Source of the DNA: Planctomycetaceae bacterium
GTDB lineage: Bacteria > Planctomycetota > Planctomycetia > Planctomycetales > Planctomycetaceae
DNA: 43,304 nucleotides
Reading direction: 5' to 3'
Assembly (NCBI GenBank): GCA_002726205.1
Contig: PBSL01000008.1
Coordinates: forward strand, 1-43,304
Of this stretch, positions 34,194-42,986 are shown piece after piece. The translations under genes and the position numbers were made by a program. The stretch's first letter is position 1. The number at the start of each line of letters is the position of its first letter. The notes beneath the pieces are model-generated. The model had not been told where the DNA came from. It did no database searches and saw only the letters and a program-made list of their open reading frames with translations.

Positions 34194-34901
34194 ATGGGTG
34201 CGATAAAACGCTGGCTCGTGTCCCTGGTCATCGGCAGTTACTTGGGATCGCTGGGCTATGGCATCGCCTGCCATGCGCTGGATTTCAATACCTCCGCGCA
34301 CCCGTCGATGTACTTCGTGGTCTGGGACATGTTCTGTGGCTGGTCGGCCTATTCCAACCGTCTGCACCTGGTGGCCGAAGGCGAAAGCGGCCGGTACTAC
34401 CAAGTGGCACCGGCGCCGTGGACGAGTTTCCACCCGTATGGAAACCTGCCACGGCATCAATACGACCCGTTCCTCAACCATACCGGAACCGTGATCAGGA
34501 ACTGCCTGGAAAAGCCCCGACACGAGCCGATCCAAAGGGTGCTGGTGATCGAGGAGGTTTGGGCGAAAAAGTACAATCTGCCCGACCCGATCTGGTCGCG
34601 GTTCTTCGACGGACCACGTGAAAGACACAGCTACTTCCAGGTCCGGCAGGTGGTTGCGCCCGACGGCAAGCTGGTTCGCAAGTTTTCGCCATGGTTATCG
34701 CGTCAGAGCGATCTGTTCGTTTCGGTTCGACCTCTGCCGAGTTTTCTCGACAGTGACTCGATGAAGCTCTCACCGGCCCTGCAGACCACGACCCGTCCCT
34801 TTGATCCGTCGGCTGTCGGTCTGCCGGCGACGGTCGAACGCAAGGGGTCCGGCACGCTGTTTCCACCTGTCGATCCGCAACCGGCTCCCCTGGCTCAGTA
34901 A
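34194..34901 (+). CDS. Hypothetical membrane-anchored protein paired with HTTM protein
   Basis: Not recognised as a named family. The 235-residue product starts with a transmembrane helix (RWLVSLVIGSYLGSLGYGIAC) and continues as an extracytoplasmic or cytoplasmic globular region containing MYFVVWDMFCGWSAYSNRLH, APAPWTSFHPYGNLPRHQYD and RVLVIEEVWAKKYNLPD, ending in a Pro-rich tail. The ATG has AGGA upstream; an in-frame extension back to 33984 runs into cobA-hemD and is rejected. The next gene, an HTTM protein, begins 51 nt later, so the pair is probably co-transcribed and acts together. Confidence 0.78.
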   Translation: MGAIKRWLVSLVIGSYLGSLGYGIACHALDFNTSAHPSMYFVVWDMFCGWSAYSNRLHLVAEGESGRYYQVAPAPWTSFHPYGNLPRHQYDPFLNHTGTVIRNCLEKPRHEPIQRVLVIEEVWAKKYNLPDPIWSRFFDGPRERHSYFQVRQVVAPDGKLVRKFSPWLSRQSDLFVSVRPLPSFLDSDSMKLSPALQTTTRPFDPSAVGLPATVERKGSGTLFPPVDPQPAPLAQ

Positions 34902-34952
34902 CCACCGTTTCCCGCCCGGTTCCCGAATCTTCCCGCAGGCAAGAGTGCTGCC

Positions 34953-36491
34953 ATGGCTGCAAACATCCCGGTTTCGGTCAGTGAGCCCCCCGGGTCCGGT
35001 TCCGGTGGTCGAGGGCTTCGCGCTTCGATTCGTGACTTCTTTTTTGCCGAAGAAGTTCCCTACGGGTTGGCACTGGTGCGGATCATGTTGCCGCTGGTTC
35101 TGTTGTACGTGATGCTCAGACGATGGGCCTATGCCCGCGAGTTTTACTCCAGCGACGGTGCGACGGCCCCGCTGGCCGACGACTACGGTTTTCGAAACAT
35201 GCTGCCGGTACCGTCGGGTACTGTGGCCGTGATCATGGTCACGCTGCTGGTGATCCTGCTGGTGACATTGGCCATCGGCTGGCGAACCCGGATTTCGGCC
35301 ATCGGCTGCTTCGTCATCTACACGCACCTGAACATGCTCGATTGCCTGAGTTCCTTTACCAAGTACTCGGTGATCGCCTCGCATGTCCTGCTGCTGCTGA
35401 GTCTCTCTCACTGCGGCGCGGTCTGGTCGGTCGATGCCTGGTTGTCCCGCGAACCCGGCCAACCGCCGCCCCGTTTTGCCGCCTGGCAACGGCGGTTGAT
35501 GCAGCTGTTGATCGGGGCTATTTATTTCGGTGCGGCTTTTACGAAGATCCACACGCCGACGTTCTTTAGCGGAGACCAGCTGCGCTTCTGGTTGATGACC
35601 CATATCAACCACGAACATCCGTGGGGCGAATACCTGACGTTGTATCCGGTGGTGGTGATGTTGTTCGCCTACCTGTGTGTCGTCTGGGAAATCCTGTTCG
35701 TGTTTCTCGCCTGGCGCGGTCACGGTCGCTGGATCATGCTGACGATGGGGGCGATGTTTCACCTGGGGACCCGGGTGTTCATCGGGCTTTACGTCTTTCC
35801 CTTTGTCACGACATCGATCTACTGGGCGTTCGTCAATGAACGCGACGTCGCAAACTGGAAGGCGCGACTGGCTCGTTTCCGGTCGAGCGACGGGTCGAAG
35901 CACCGGGCGGGACAGGGGATCAGCCGCTTGTGGCAGCGTCGAGTCTCACGGGCCTTCCCGGCGATGCTGTTGATCGCCATCGTGCTGGGCGTTGAACTTG
36001 AATACCGCCTTGATTCCTACGGGATCCGTCGTCCCGAGGGACCTCACGAACTCGTCGAACTGGACCCGGCTCAAGTCGAGCCGATGCTGCAACCGGCCGG
36101 GACCGTCCGGCCGGTTGACCTGGTGCATTCGCTGGAAACCGGGACCATGCTGGTCGGTGGCCACGTGGTCCGCCACAAGTCGTCCTTCAAGCAGGGGGAC
36201 AAGCTGTTTGCCCAGTGCACCGTCATTCCGCCGCACCCGGACATGGTGATCGAATGCAACCTGCACGACGCCGACGACCGGGTCCTGGATCGGGTCAACC
36301 AGGTCGTGCGCCGGGAGGCGTTCCGCGCGAATTTTCTGTACGTGCTCCACGATGCGCTGGCTCCGGGTGAATACGCGCTGGTGGTGCGTTGCTTCGGGAA
36401 GGAAGTGATGCGGCGCCGGATCACTCTCACCGCGCACTCCGATGCGGAGCAGTCCGCTGACGAGCTCGAGTCGGCGCCTGTTGCCAACTGA
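34953..36491 (+). CDS. HTTM-domain (vitamin K-dependent carboxylase-like) membrane protein
   Basis: Product of 512 residues with multiple hydrophobic helices: YGLALVRIMLPLVLLYVML, GTVAVIMVTLLVILLVTLAI, YSVIASHVLLLLSLSHCGAV, LMQLLIGAIYFGAAFTKIH and YPVVVMLFAYLCVVWEILF. The pattern VRI...LL, LNMLDCLSSFTKYS, FTKIHTPTFFSGDQLR and MFHLGTRVFIGLYVFPF matches the HTTM family, which includes gamma-glutamyl carboxylase-like proteins. Bacterial members are mostly uncharacterised and carboxylase activity cannot be claimed. A final membrane segment and a ~150-residue soluble C-terminal domain follow. It follows the anchored partner above. Confidence 0.83.
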   Translation: MAANIPVSVSEPPGSGSGGRGLRASIRDFFFAEEVPYGLALVRIMLPLVLLYVMLRRWAYAREFYSSDGATAPLADDYGFRNMLPVPSGTVAVIMVTLLVILLVTLAIGWRTRISAIGCFVIYTHLNMLDCLSSFTKYSVIASHVLLLLSLSHCGAVWSVDAWLSREPGQPPPRFAAWQRRLMQLLIGAIYFGAAFTKIHTPTFFSGDQLRFWLMTHINHEHPWGEYLTLYPVVVMLFAYLCVVWEILFVFLAWRGHGRWIMLTMGAMFHLGTRVFIGLYVFPFVTTSIYWAFVNERDVANWKARLARFRSSDGSKHRAGQGISRLWQRRVSRAFPAMLLIAIVLGVELEYRLDSYGIRRPEGPHELVELDPAQVEPMLQPAGTVRPVDLVHSLETGTMLVGGHVVRHKSSFKQGDKLFAQCTVIPPHPDMVIECNLHDADDRVLDRVNQVVRREAFRANFLYVLHDALAPGEYALVVRCFGKEVMRRRITLTAHSDAEQSADELESAPVAN

Positions 36492-36572
36492 GGCCCGACC
36501 TCGATAGACTCCGCGACACGGGTATCCCGCGAACTTCCCGGCCCGTGTTCTCTGCAGGGAGTGGTTCGAACG

Positions 36573-37127
36573 ATGTGGTTGGTGACGGAGAATCCCTGGC
36601 CGTTGATCCTGGCGTTGAGCGTGGTGGCGGTCGGGCTGCTGGCCGCCTGGTACGCTCGCCGTGACAACCGCCTGCTGCTCGCCACCGGGGGAGTCATTCT
36701 GCTGGCGGTGGGAGTCTGGGAGTTCGAGCGACGGGTGGTGACCGAGCGGGAACGACTGGCGGCGGAGGTACTTGAACTCCGCGACGCCGTTCAGCAGAAG
36801 GACCTTGCCGGCGTGTTTGCCCTCTTCTCCAACTCGGATCCGAAGCTGAAGCTCCTGGCGACCACGGGGCTGGCCCTGGTCGAGTTCGAGGATGCGATCC
36901 GCGTGACGGCACTGGAGACGAAACTCTCGTCGAATGATTCCCGGGGCGAAACCCGGTTTCGTGCCAACGTCTCGCTGAAGGTCGCCGGCTATGGATCGAT
37001 GGGTCGGAAACCGACGCTCTGGTCACTGGGCTGGAGAAAAGAGGCCGGCGAGTGGCGGATCGTCAGGGTGCGACGTTTCCACCCGCTGTCCCGCAAGGAA
37101 ATGTCGCCGTTGGCTCAGGGTCGCTGA
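36573..37127 (+). CDS. Hypothetical membrane protein with NTF2-like outer domain
   Basis: Product of 184 residues. Two hydrophobic helices (WPLILALSVVAVGLLAAWYA and LLLATGGVILLAVGVWEF) are followed by a ~120-residue domain with RLAAEVLELRDAVQQKDLAGVFALFS and LWSLGWRKEAGEWRIVRVRRF. The helix-then-sheet order and the WRKEAGEWRI end resemble NTF2/SnoaL-like folds, a low-confidence suggestion. The ATG follows GGGAG; a GTG four codons upstream is possible. The last 13 nt overlap the convergent lipoprotein gene. Confidence 0.72.
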   Translation: MWLVTENPWPLILALSVVAVGLLAAWYARRDNRLLLATGGVILLAVGVWEFERRVVTERERLAAEVLELRDAVQQKDLAGVFALFSNSDPKLKLLATTGLALVEFEDAIRVTALETKLSSNDSRGETRFRANVSLKVAGYGSMGRKPTLWSLGWRKEAGEWRIVRVRRFHPLSRKEMSPLAQGR

Positions 37128-37852
37128 GACTTCAGCAATTGCTCGTATTTCCTGTCAGCCGCCTCAATCGCGACGCCGGCCTTGTTGTACAACTCGATCT
37201 TGTACTTCTTGTTTTCGACGATCAGGAGTCCACCGGTGGTTTCGTCGTATGCGTAGGCCTGGTACGGCGGCAACTTGGCCATTTCAATCCGCAGTTTCTT
37301 GGACAGCTTCTGGAACTCGACAAACGTCGGCGGTTTTCCGTTCGTCGCCTTGATGAGGTCGAGTTGGTGCTTGAAGTTCCGCACGCTCGCCCGCGAAGTT
37401 GCCGCGACATAGGCCGACGCGGCGATCGACAGCGGATCCTTGCCCTGGACCCTGTTCTCGACCACCACAATGAACGGGTTCTTTCGGTACTCCGCGTAGT
37501 TGATCACATGGGCGGTCATTCGCCCGACAAACGTCTGTTTGGCTGGCGGTGGGGCCGGTTGTTGTGCGGGAGGAGGGTTGCCTTGACCGGCGACTGGCGG
37601 CGTGGCACCGCCGGTGCCCTGCGGAGGCTGTGCCGCTGCTTTCGGTTGCACTGGCGGGGTCGGTTGCTGGGCAGGCGGCGACGGCGGCGCGGTTCCTCCG
37701 GCCGCACTTTGGACATCTTCGATGTCGGTGGTTGACGCGATGCCGGGCACGTTGGCGGGCCGTCGTTTGCTTTCGATATTGAGCGCATCGTTGAGATCAC
37801 TGCAGGCGGCCAGCAGGATCGAAAACGTCATCGGCAGGGCCAGGCGTTTCAT
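37115..37852 (-). CDS. Hypothetical lipoprotein with Pro-rich linker
   Basis: Product of 245 residues. The signal peptide KRLALPMTFSILLAAC ends in a lipobox (LAAC) with Cys near residue 17. A long Pro/Gln/Ala-rich linker (about 45-110, PPAQQPTPPVQPKA type) follows, then a ~130-residue helical domain with FVGRMTAHVINYAEYRKN, FVEFQKLSKKLRIEMAKLPP and YAYDETTGGLLIVENKKYKI. It should be membrane-attached with the domain held away from the surface. The ATG has GGAAGAA upstream; 19 further in-frame codons upstream are not supported. Family not recognised. Confidence 0.78.
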   Translation of the reverse strand: MKRLALPMTFSILLAACSDLNDALNIESKRRPANVPGIASTTDIEDVQSAAGGTAPPSPPAQQPTPPVQPKAAAQPPQGTGGATPPVAGQGNPPPAQQPAPPPAKQTFVGRMTAHVINYAEYRKNPFIVVVENRVQGKDPLSIAASAYVAATSRASVRNFKHQLDLIKATNGKPPTFVEFQKLSKKLRIEMAKLPPYQAYAYDETTGGLLIVENKKYKIELYNKAGVAIEAADRKYEQLLKSQRP

Positions 37853-37967
37853 GGCGAGTTCTTCCGGAGGAACAGAACCCGCATATTCTCCGGTTCCAGC
37901 CGTCACCAAATCAAGCCGATTCCCGTACGTGGTTGAGCGATGGCGGGGGACCGCTTACGGTGATTGG

Positions 37968-38618
37968 ATGCCCGAGACGTTTGCGAGATTGGTTGTCATT
38001 GTTCCCGCCGCCGGTCACAGCCGCAGGATGGGCCGTCCCAAGTTGCTGTTGCCGCTGGGAGAGCGTTCGGTGATCCAGCGGCTGATCGACGCGTTTGACC
38101 ATCCGGCGGTGGTCGAGGTGATGGTCGTGGTCCGTCCCGATGATGACGAGTTGGCCGCGGCCGTTGCGGCGGCGGGAGCAACGGTGATCCGCCCTCCCGA
38201 ATCGCCTGCCGATATGAAGGCCAGTGTCGGCTGGGGGCTCGAGGCCCTGCAGCGGCGTTGGCAGGAAAACGAAATCGACGCCTGGTTGCTGGCTCCCGCC
38301 GATCACCCGGTCCTGGACGCCGACGTGGTCGAGTCGGTTGCCCGGGCTTGGGCTGTTTCCCGGCCCGCGGTGCTGGTTCCCACCCACGAGGGGCGGCGAG
38401 GGCATCCGACGATCTTCGCCCGGCGATTGGCGACGGAGCTGCCGACGATTCCCGAGAATCACGGCCTGAACTGGCTGGTGGCTCTCCACAAGGATGAAGT
38501 CGAGGAACTCGAACTGGGCCGCCCCGAAGTGCTTGTCGACCTGGACACTCCCGAGGACTACCGGGAGTTGTGTCGCCGGTTCACGACTCCGGGTAGTGAA
38601 CCTGGAACTCGGCAATGA
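37968..38618 (+). CDS. MocA-like nucleotidyltransferase
   Basis: Product of 216 residues with the GT-A-like NTP transferase fold: IVPAAGHSRRMGRPKLLLPLG is the NTP-binding loop, LLAPADHPVLDADVV carries the metal-binding Asp region, and GRRGHPTIFARRLATEL and DLDTPEDYREL complete the MocA/MobA pattern. MocA transfers CMP to molybdopterin, but close relatives use other acceptors and no molybdoenzyme gene is adjacent, so the substrate is uncertain. The last 38 nt overlap the 3' end of the convergent enolase-superfamily gene. Confidence 0.85.
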   Translation: MPETFARLVVIVPAAGHSRRMGRPKLLLPLGERSVIQRLIDAFDHPAVVEVMVVVRPDDDELAAAVAAAGATVIRPPESPADMKASVGWGLEALQRRWQENEIDAWLLAPADHPVLDADVVESVARAWAVSRPAVLVPTHEGRRGHPTIFARRLATELPTIPENHGLNWLVALHKDEVEELELGRPEVLVDLDTPEDYRELCRRFTTPGSEPGTRQ

Positions 38619-39705
38619 TGTCCTCGTCGAGCTCGACACCCAGTCCCGGTCCGTCGGGGACGGGTACGCGGCCGTCGATCAGCGGGGGCAGGTTGGCGAC
38701 GAGTTTTCTCATCAACGGCGAGGGTCGCAGGCAATACTCGACCAGGTCCCCGTTCTCCATCGACGCGGCCCAGTGAAGGCTGGCGGCGAGGTTGATGCCG
38801 GTGCTGAAGCAGTGAGGCACCGCGCGACGATTGCTGCGGCCGCAGAGTTCCCCCACGTCGCGACAGACCGTCAGGCCGCCGCAGAAGGCGACATCCGGCT
38901 GGACGACGTGAAGGCCGCGTTCGACGAGATCCTCGAAATCAAATCGCGTCACGTCACCCTCGCCGGCCGCAATCGGCACCGGGGAGTCGGCGCACAGGTC
39001 GGAGTAGCCCTGGCGGTCATCCTGGGAGAGTGGTTCTTCCATCCAGGTCAGACGGTAGGGTTCCAACAGCCTGGCCCGTGCCAGGGCCGTGTCGGCATCC
39101 CACTTGCAGCCGACATCGATCATCAGGTCGCGATCCGGTCCAAGCGCCTCGCGGGCCGCCCGCGTGTGAGCCTCGTCGATCTCCGGGTCCTTGCCGAATA
39201 CCTCCCAGCCGAACTTCGCCGCTGTCAGCCCCTGGTCGACCGCCTCGGATGCCAGCCGGGCGGTTTCTGCCGGCGTCGAACCGAACAGCAGGCTGGCGTA
39301 GGCGCGAACGGTGGTTCGCCTGGCACCGCCGAGCAGCTCCGAAACCGGGACGCCCCGGGCCTGGCCCAGCAGGTCCCACAGCGCGATGTCGGCCCCGCTG
39401 ATCGCGTGAATCGCTGCACCCCGGCGGCCGTAGCGGTTGGTGTTGTAGTACATCAGTTTCCAGAGCCGATCGAGGTCGTCGACTTGTTGGCCGATCAGGA
39501 TCTCGGCCAGGCCGTGACGGCGTTCGGCCGAGCGAGGTGCCTCGAAGATCGCCTTGCAGACATACGACTGGCTGGTGACCTCGCCGATGCCCACGTGGCC
39601 GGTGTCGGTGGCGATGCGAACGACCAGGACGTCCTGCGTGCCGTCGGCAATCTCGGCGACATCGGGCAGTCGCAGATGCAGTGTTTCGACGCCGGTGATT
39701 TTCAT
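38581..39705 (-). CDS. Mandelate racemase/muconate lactonising enzyme-family protein
   Basis: Product of 374 residues of the enolase superfamily. The N-terminal cap has KITGVETLHLRLPDVAEI, and the barrel contains ISGADIALWDLLGQARG, a Lys in TAAKFGWEVFG, and metal ligands in LMIDVGCKWDAD, TWMEEPLSQDD and PIAAGEGDVTRF. A candidate general base His lies in AVPHCFSTGINLA. The family abstracts a proton alpha to a carboxylate; members are sugar-acid dehydratases, racemases or cycloisomerases. The KFGW motif in place of the usual KxK leaves substrate unclear. The ATG at 39705 starts directly at the conserved MKITGVE. It is divergent from the MBL-fold gene. Confidence 0.87.
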   Translation of the reverse strand: MKITGVETLHLRLPDVAEIADGTQDVLVVRIATDTGHVGIGEVTSQSYVCKAIFEAPRSAERRHGLAEILIGQQVDDLDRLWKLMYYNTNRYGRRGAAIHAISGADIALWDLLGQARGVPVSELLGGARRTTVRAYASLLFGSTPAETARLASEAVDQGLTAAKFGWEVFGKDPEIDEAHTRAAREALGPDRDLMIDVGCKWDADTALARARLLEPYRLTWMEEPLSQDDRQGYSDLCADSPVPIAAGEGDVTRFDFEDLVERGLHVVQPDVAFCGGLTVCRDVGELCGRSNRRAVPHCFSTGINLAASLHWAASMENGDLVEYCLRPSPLMRKLVANLPPLIDGRVPVPDGPGLGVELDEDIIAEFQVHYPES

Positions 39706-39835
39706 GGTGCGTTCGCAGTGCGGGAGTGGAAAACAGCAGGAGTCGACATTGTCGTTGATCGGATTCGTGCAATCCACTAAGCAGGGGTCTTGAGGGCGCT
39801 GGTCTCGTGTCGCCTGCTGAACTGGGGCGAAAGTC

Positions 39836-40594
39836 GTGGACGTTGATTTTCTTCCATCGTGCTTCGGTGATCCGGCGTTGCAGCTGGCGACGACACTGGT
39901 GGTCAACAACCACCTGGCCGTCGACGCCGGTTGCCTGGGTTTCGCCGATGCGGAAACACAGGCGGCCGTCAGCGACGTGGTCCTGACCCACGCGCACATG
40001 GACCATGTTGCCACGCTGCCTTTCTACGCGGTGAATCGCCTGCAGGACGGTCTCGGCCCGGCAAGGATTCACGCGCCCGCCGATGTCCTGGAGATGGTTC
40101 GCGAGGGGCTGTTCAACGACAGGCTCTGGCCGGATCTCGAGCGATTGTCGACGCCCGAGGAGCCGTTGATCGAATTTCACGAGTTGCCGATCGACGCGGC
40201 CGTCGGGATTGGTGGAATCGAGCTGGTGGCCGTACCGCTCACTCACGTGATTCCCACCTTCGGGTACCTGCTCTTGGAACCCGGCTGCAGTGTCGTGGTG
40301 GCGACCGATACACGGGATACCGATTTGATCTGGGAACGAGCGGCGGCGCGTGATGACCTGGCGGGGGTTTTTGTCGAGGCGAGTTTTCCGGAGTCGCTGG
40401 CCGAGCTGGCTGACGCGTCGGGTCATCTCACGCCGGCGGGCCTGGCACGTCAACTCGACAAGATCAACCGTCCGGTGCGGGCCATCGCCGTGCACCTGAA
40501 ACCGTCTTACCGGGAAGAGATCCTGGCCGAAATCGCCGCGCTGGGTCGAGAGACCGTCGAGGTGGGTTTGCCGGGAACGACCTATACCTTCTAG
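39836..40594 (+). CDS. MBL-fold metallohydrolase, class II cyclic-nucleotide phosphodiesterase-like
   Basis: Product of 252 residues, GTG start after GGGGCGA. The zinc-binding motif VVLTHAHMDHVATLPF (HxHxDH) is followed by VPLTHVIPTFGYLL, VVVATDTRDTD and IAVHLKPSYREEI, giving further metal His/Asp ligands. The spacing and the FLPSCFGDPALQ start resemble class II 3',5'-cyclic-nucleotide phosphodiesterases (yeast PDE1 type), though other MBL hydrolases share this fold. The N-terminal WSNLV-like context was not found. Function as a cAMP hydrolase is possible but unproven. It is followed by a 119-bp gap and a secreted protein gene. Confidence 0.82.
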   Translation: MDVDFLPSCFGDPALQLATTLVVNNHLAVDAGCLGFADAETQAAVSDVVLTHAHMDHVATLPFYAVNRLQDGLGPARIHAPADVLEMVREGLFNDRLWPDLERLSTPEEPLIEFHELPIDAAVGIGGIELVAVPLTHVIPTFGYLLLEPGCSVVVATDTRDTDLIWERAAARDDLAGVFVEASFPESLAELADASGHLTPAGLARQLDKINRPVRAIAVHLKPSYREEILAEIAALGRETVEVGLPGTTYTF

Positions 40595-40713
40595 GACGTT
40601 GCCGATCGGTCCCGGTTTGACCGGCGGTGACCGCCGTGGCGACTGGCACCAGGCGTGGAAGCCGGTCACACTCGTGAGCGGCCGCCTTTCCGAGGAACAG
40701 GAGTTTGCTTGCC

Positions 40714-42864
40714 ATGCCCATTCGTCCGATCTTGACGACCTCGTTGTGGTTGTTGCTGCTGGTTTCCGGTCCGGTGGCCGCGCAACGACTGGGCCAGCCG
40801 GCCCAGCCCGGACCATTCAAACAAGCCGGGATCCTCGAGGCGTGGTCGAAGTTCGGGGACCGCTTGAGCTTCGGCAAGGGCCAGACGCTGGCGCTGGTCG
40901 ATGACGGTTGCACACTCTCCAAGCCCGAGTGGTCTCGGTCGGCCGGCGACCAGCCCAAGGTACTGGTCAGCTATGACAGCGTTGACGGTGATGATGATCC
41001 CCGGCACGAGGGAAAGGGCTACCACGGTTCAACGATCGGAATTCCCTCCTCGGTCAACTACGGAGGAAAATGGGGGGTTGCCTACAACAACCAGGTCGCG
41101 GTGATCCGGGCACTGGAATGCTGCCACTGCAATATCAGCGACGGGAAGACCGTTGCGGCCGGGCTGCAGTGGATCATCGACCATCACAAGAAGTACCACA
41201 TCACCACGGTCAACCTGGCCCCGGTCGATGACAAGGCCCATGCGAAACCCGTCCGGACAGCCATCGATGCCAAGCTCAGGACACTTCGCAAGCTGGGCAT
41301 CTGGGTCAGTGCACCGTGTGGCAACCACGATTTCACGACCGGGATTTCCTGGCCGGCCTGCCAGCCGAACTGCTTCGCCATCGGTGGAGTCCGGGTGGGC
41401 ACCAAGCAGGTGTATCTTGATCGTAGTCCCAAGGTCGACCTGGTCGTGGCCGCCGGAGCGACTTCCTCCTCCAATGCCATCCTCTGCGGTTCGGTCCTGG
41501 TGCTCCGCGAGGCGATCAGCAAGACCGGGTACGACTGGAAACAAAACGGATCCAATCTTCCCGAGGCGATGCTCTCGATCTTCCAGAAGACCGGGCCGGC
41601 GGCAGTCGATCCCAAGACCGGCCGCAGCTACCGTCAACTCAACCTCGCTGCCGCGTTGAGCTACGTCTATGGAGCGACGCGCAAGCAGGACAAGCCCGGG
41701 GTCACCTCGAAGAATTCTATCCGGTTCTCCGAACACCTCATCGCCAACAACTACGCCTACGCTTATGGAATCGCCGCCGCGGACTTCGATGGTGATGGTG
41801 ACCTCGATCTGACCAGTGCCGACTACACGCCCCACAACCGGTTGTACCTGTTCGAGAACGTCAACAAGGGGCGTTTCAAGAAACACGTGATCCAGCAAGA
41901 CGATCCCGAGCGACTCGAACGGCATATGGTCGGGGACGTGGATCGCGACGGTGACCTCGATGTTGTGATCGTGAAGAACCTGCGAGGCGACCTGTTGTGG
42001 TTCGAGAATCCCGGGACGCCAACACGCCGAGGACTCTGGAAGCGTCACGTGATCACAACCGACTTGCCCGGGGCCTATGACGTGGCCCTGGCCGACTTCG
42101 ACAGCGATGGTGATCTCGATGTTGCCGCGTCGAGCTGGAGGCTGGGAAACCAATTCGCCTGGTTTGAAAACGACGGGACGCCGGCGGGAGGAACATGGAA
42201 GAAACATCTGATCGAAAAAGACGCTCCCGAAACGCGGACGATGCGGGTGGCCGACATTGACGGTGACGGTGACATCGACATCCTGGGCACGATCCGGCTG
42301 GCCCGGGCGGTTGTCTGGTACGAGAACGGTAGAACGGGAAAAAGCGTTTCCTGGAAGAAACACTTCATCGACAACACGTCACCGTTTCCCGTTCACGGCA
42401 ACCCCGTCGACATGGATGGCGACGGCGACATCGACGTCGTAATGGCCCTCGGGTTCTATTATCGCCCCGGCGGTGGCCAACACGCTTCCAAGAAGCGGGA
42501 ACACAACCAGGTTGCCTGGTACGAGAACAACGGCAAGCCGGGTCGGGCCGTCTGGAAGAAACACGTTATCGGGGCTCGTTTTGATGATGCCTTCGAGGCC
42601 ACCGCCGCGGATCTCGACGGTGACGGTGACGTGGATGTCGTGGCCACGTCGTGGAGAAATCCCGGCCGTGTCGCCTGGTTCGAGAACCACGGGGATCCTC
42701 GTGGAAAATGGTCTCAACACGTTCTCAAGACCAACTGGAACAGTGCCAACCAGGTCCTGATCGCTGACCTCGACGGCGATGGTCGCCCGGACGTCGTCGC
42801 CTGTGCCGAGCACGGAAGCTATGAACTGCGGTGGTGGAGGAACCTGGGACGACCCGCCAGATGA
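40714..42864 (+). CDS. Secreted subtilase-like protein fused to FG-GAP/VCBS propeller
   Basis: Product of 716 residues. A signal peptide (LTTSLWLLLLVSGPVAAQ) is followed by a ~300-residue region resembling subtilisin-type S8 peptidases. Candidate catalytic residues are Asp63 (LALVDDG), His104 (GYHGSTIG), oxyanion Asn204 (APCGNHD) and Ser251 (AGATSSSNAILCG), in the correct order; the usual GTSMAxP box is degenerate, so activity is uncertain. From about residue 345 there are seven calcium-binding Asp loops (FDGDGDLDL, VDRDGDLDV, FDSDGDLDV, IDGDGDIDI, MDGDGDIDV, LDGDGDVDV, LDGDGRPDV), forming a VCBS propeller. The ATG with AGGAG upstream is preferred over an ATG at 40705. A perfect hairpin follows the stop. 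Confidence 0.84.
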   Translation: MPIRPILTTSLWLLLLVSGPVAAQRLGQPAQPGPFKQAGILEAWSKFGDRLSFGKGQTLALVDDGCTLSKPEWSRSAGDQPKVLVSYDSVDGDDDPRHEGKGYHGSTIGIPSSVNYGGKWGVAYNNQVAVIRALECCHCNISDGKTVAAGLQWIIDHHKKYHITTVNLAPVDDKAHAKPVRTAIDAKLRTLRKLGIWVSAPCGNHDFTTGISWPACQPNCFAIGGVRVGTKQVYLDRSPKVDLVVAAGATSSSNAILCGSVLVLREAISKTGYDWKQNGSNLPEAMLSIFQKTGPAAVDPKTGRSYRQLNLAAALSYVYGATRKQDKPGVTSKNSIRFSEHLIANNYAYAYGIAAADFDGDGDLDLTSADYTPHNRLYLFENVNKGRFKKHVIQQDDPERLERHMVGDVDRDGDLDVVIVKNLRGDLLWFENPGTPTRRGLWKRHVITTDLPGAYDVALADFDSDGDLDVAASSWRLGNQFAWFENDGTPAGGTWKKHLIEKDAPETRTMRVADIDGDGDIDILGTIRLARAVVWYENGRTGKSVSWKKHFIDNTSPFPVHGNPVDMDGDGDIDVVMALGFYYRPGGGQHASKKREHNQVAWYENNGKPGRAVWKKHVIGARFDDAFEATAADLDGDGDVDVVATSWRNPGRVAWFENHGDPRGKWSQHVLKTNWNSANQVLIADLDGDGRPDVVACAEHGSYELRWWRNLGRPAR

Positions 42865-42882
42865 CCTCGCCTGCAGGCGAGG
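42865..42882 (+). repeat. Perfect 18-bp hairpin directly after the stop codon
   Basis: CCTCGCC-TGCA-GGCGAGG follows the TGA of the subtilase-like gene without a gap. The 7-bp GC-rich stem could slow transcription or protect a 3' end, but no T-tract follows, so it is not a classical terminator. Confidence 0.6.
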
Positions 42883-42986
42883 GCGGGCCACGATGTAATT
42901 CGCAATCGGTTTCCGCCTGTCGTATTCTGGGTGCGGCAGCCCGGCAGACTGCCGACTGGATTTCGAGCGATGTCGAGAGGTGACTT

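Noticed and set aside
39017-40816. 599-codon open frame on the minus strand
   Set aside because: It crosses the enolase-superfamily gene, the divergent promoter region and the MBL-fold gene; its translation is Arg/Pro-rich and lacks motifs. High GC content creates such shadows.
41029-42363. 444-codon open frame opposite the FG-GAP protein
   Set aside because: Repeated hydrophobic/Asp patterns mirror the FG-GAP repeats on the plus strand and do not form a recognisable protein.
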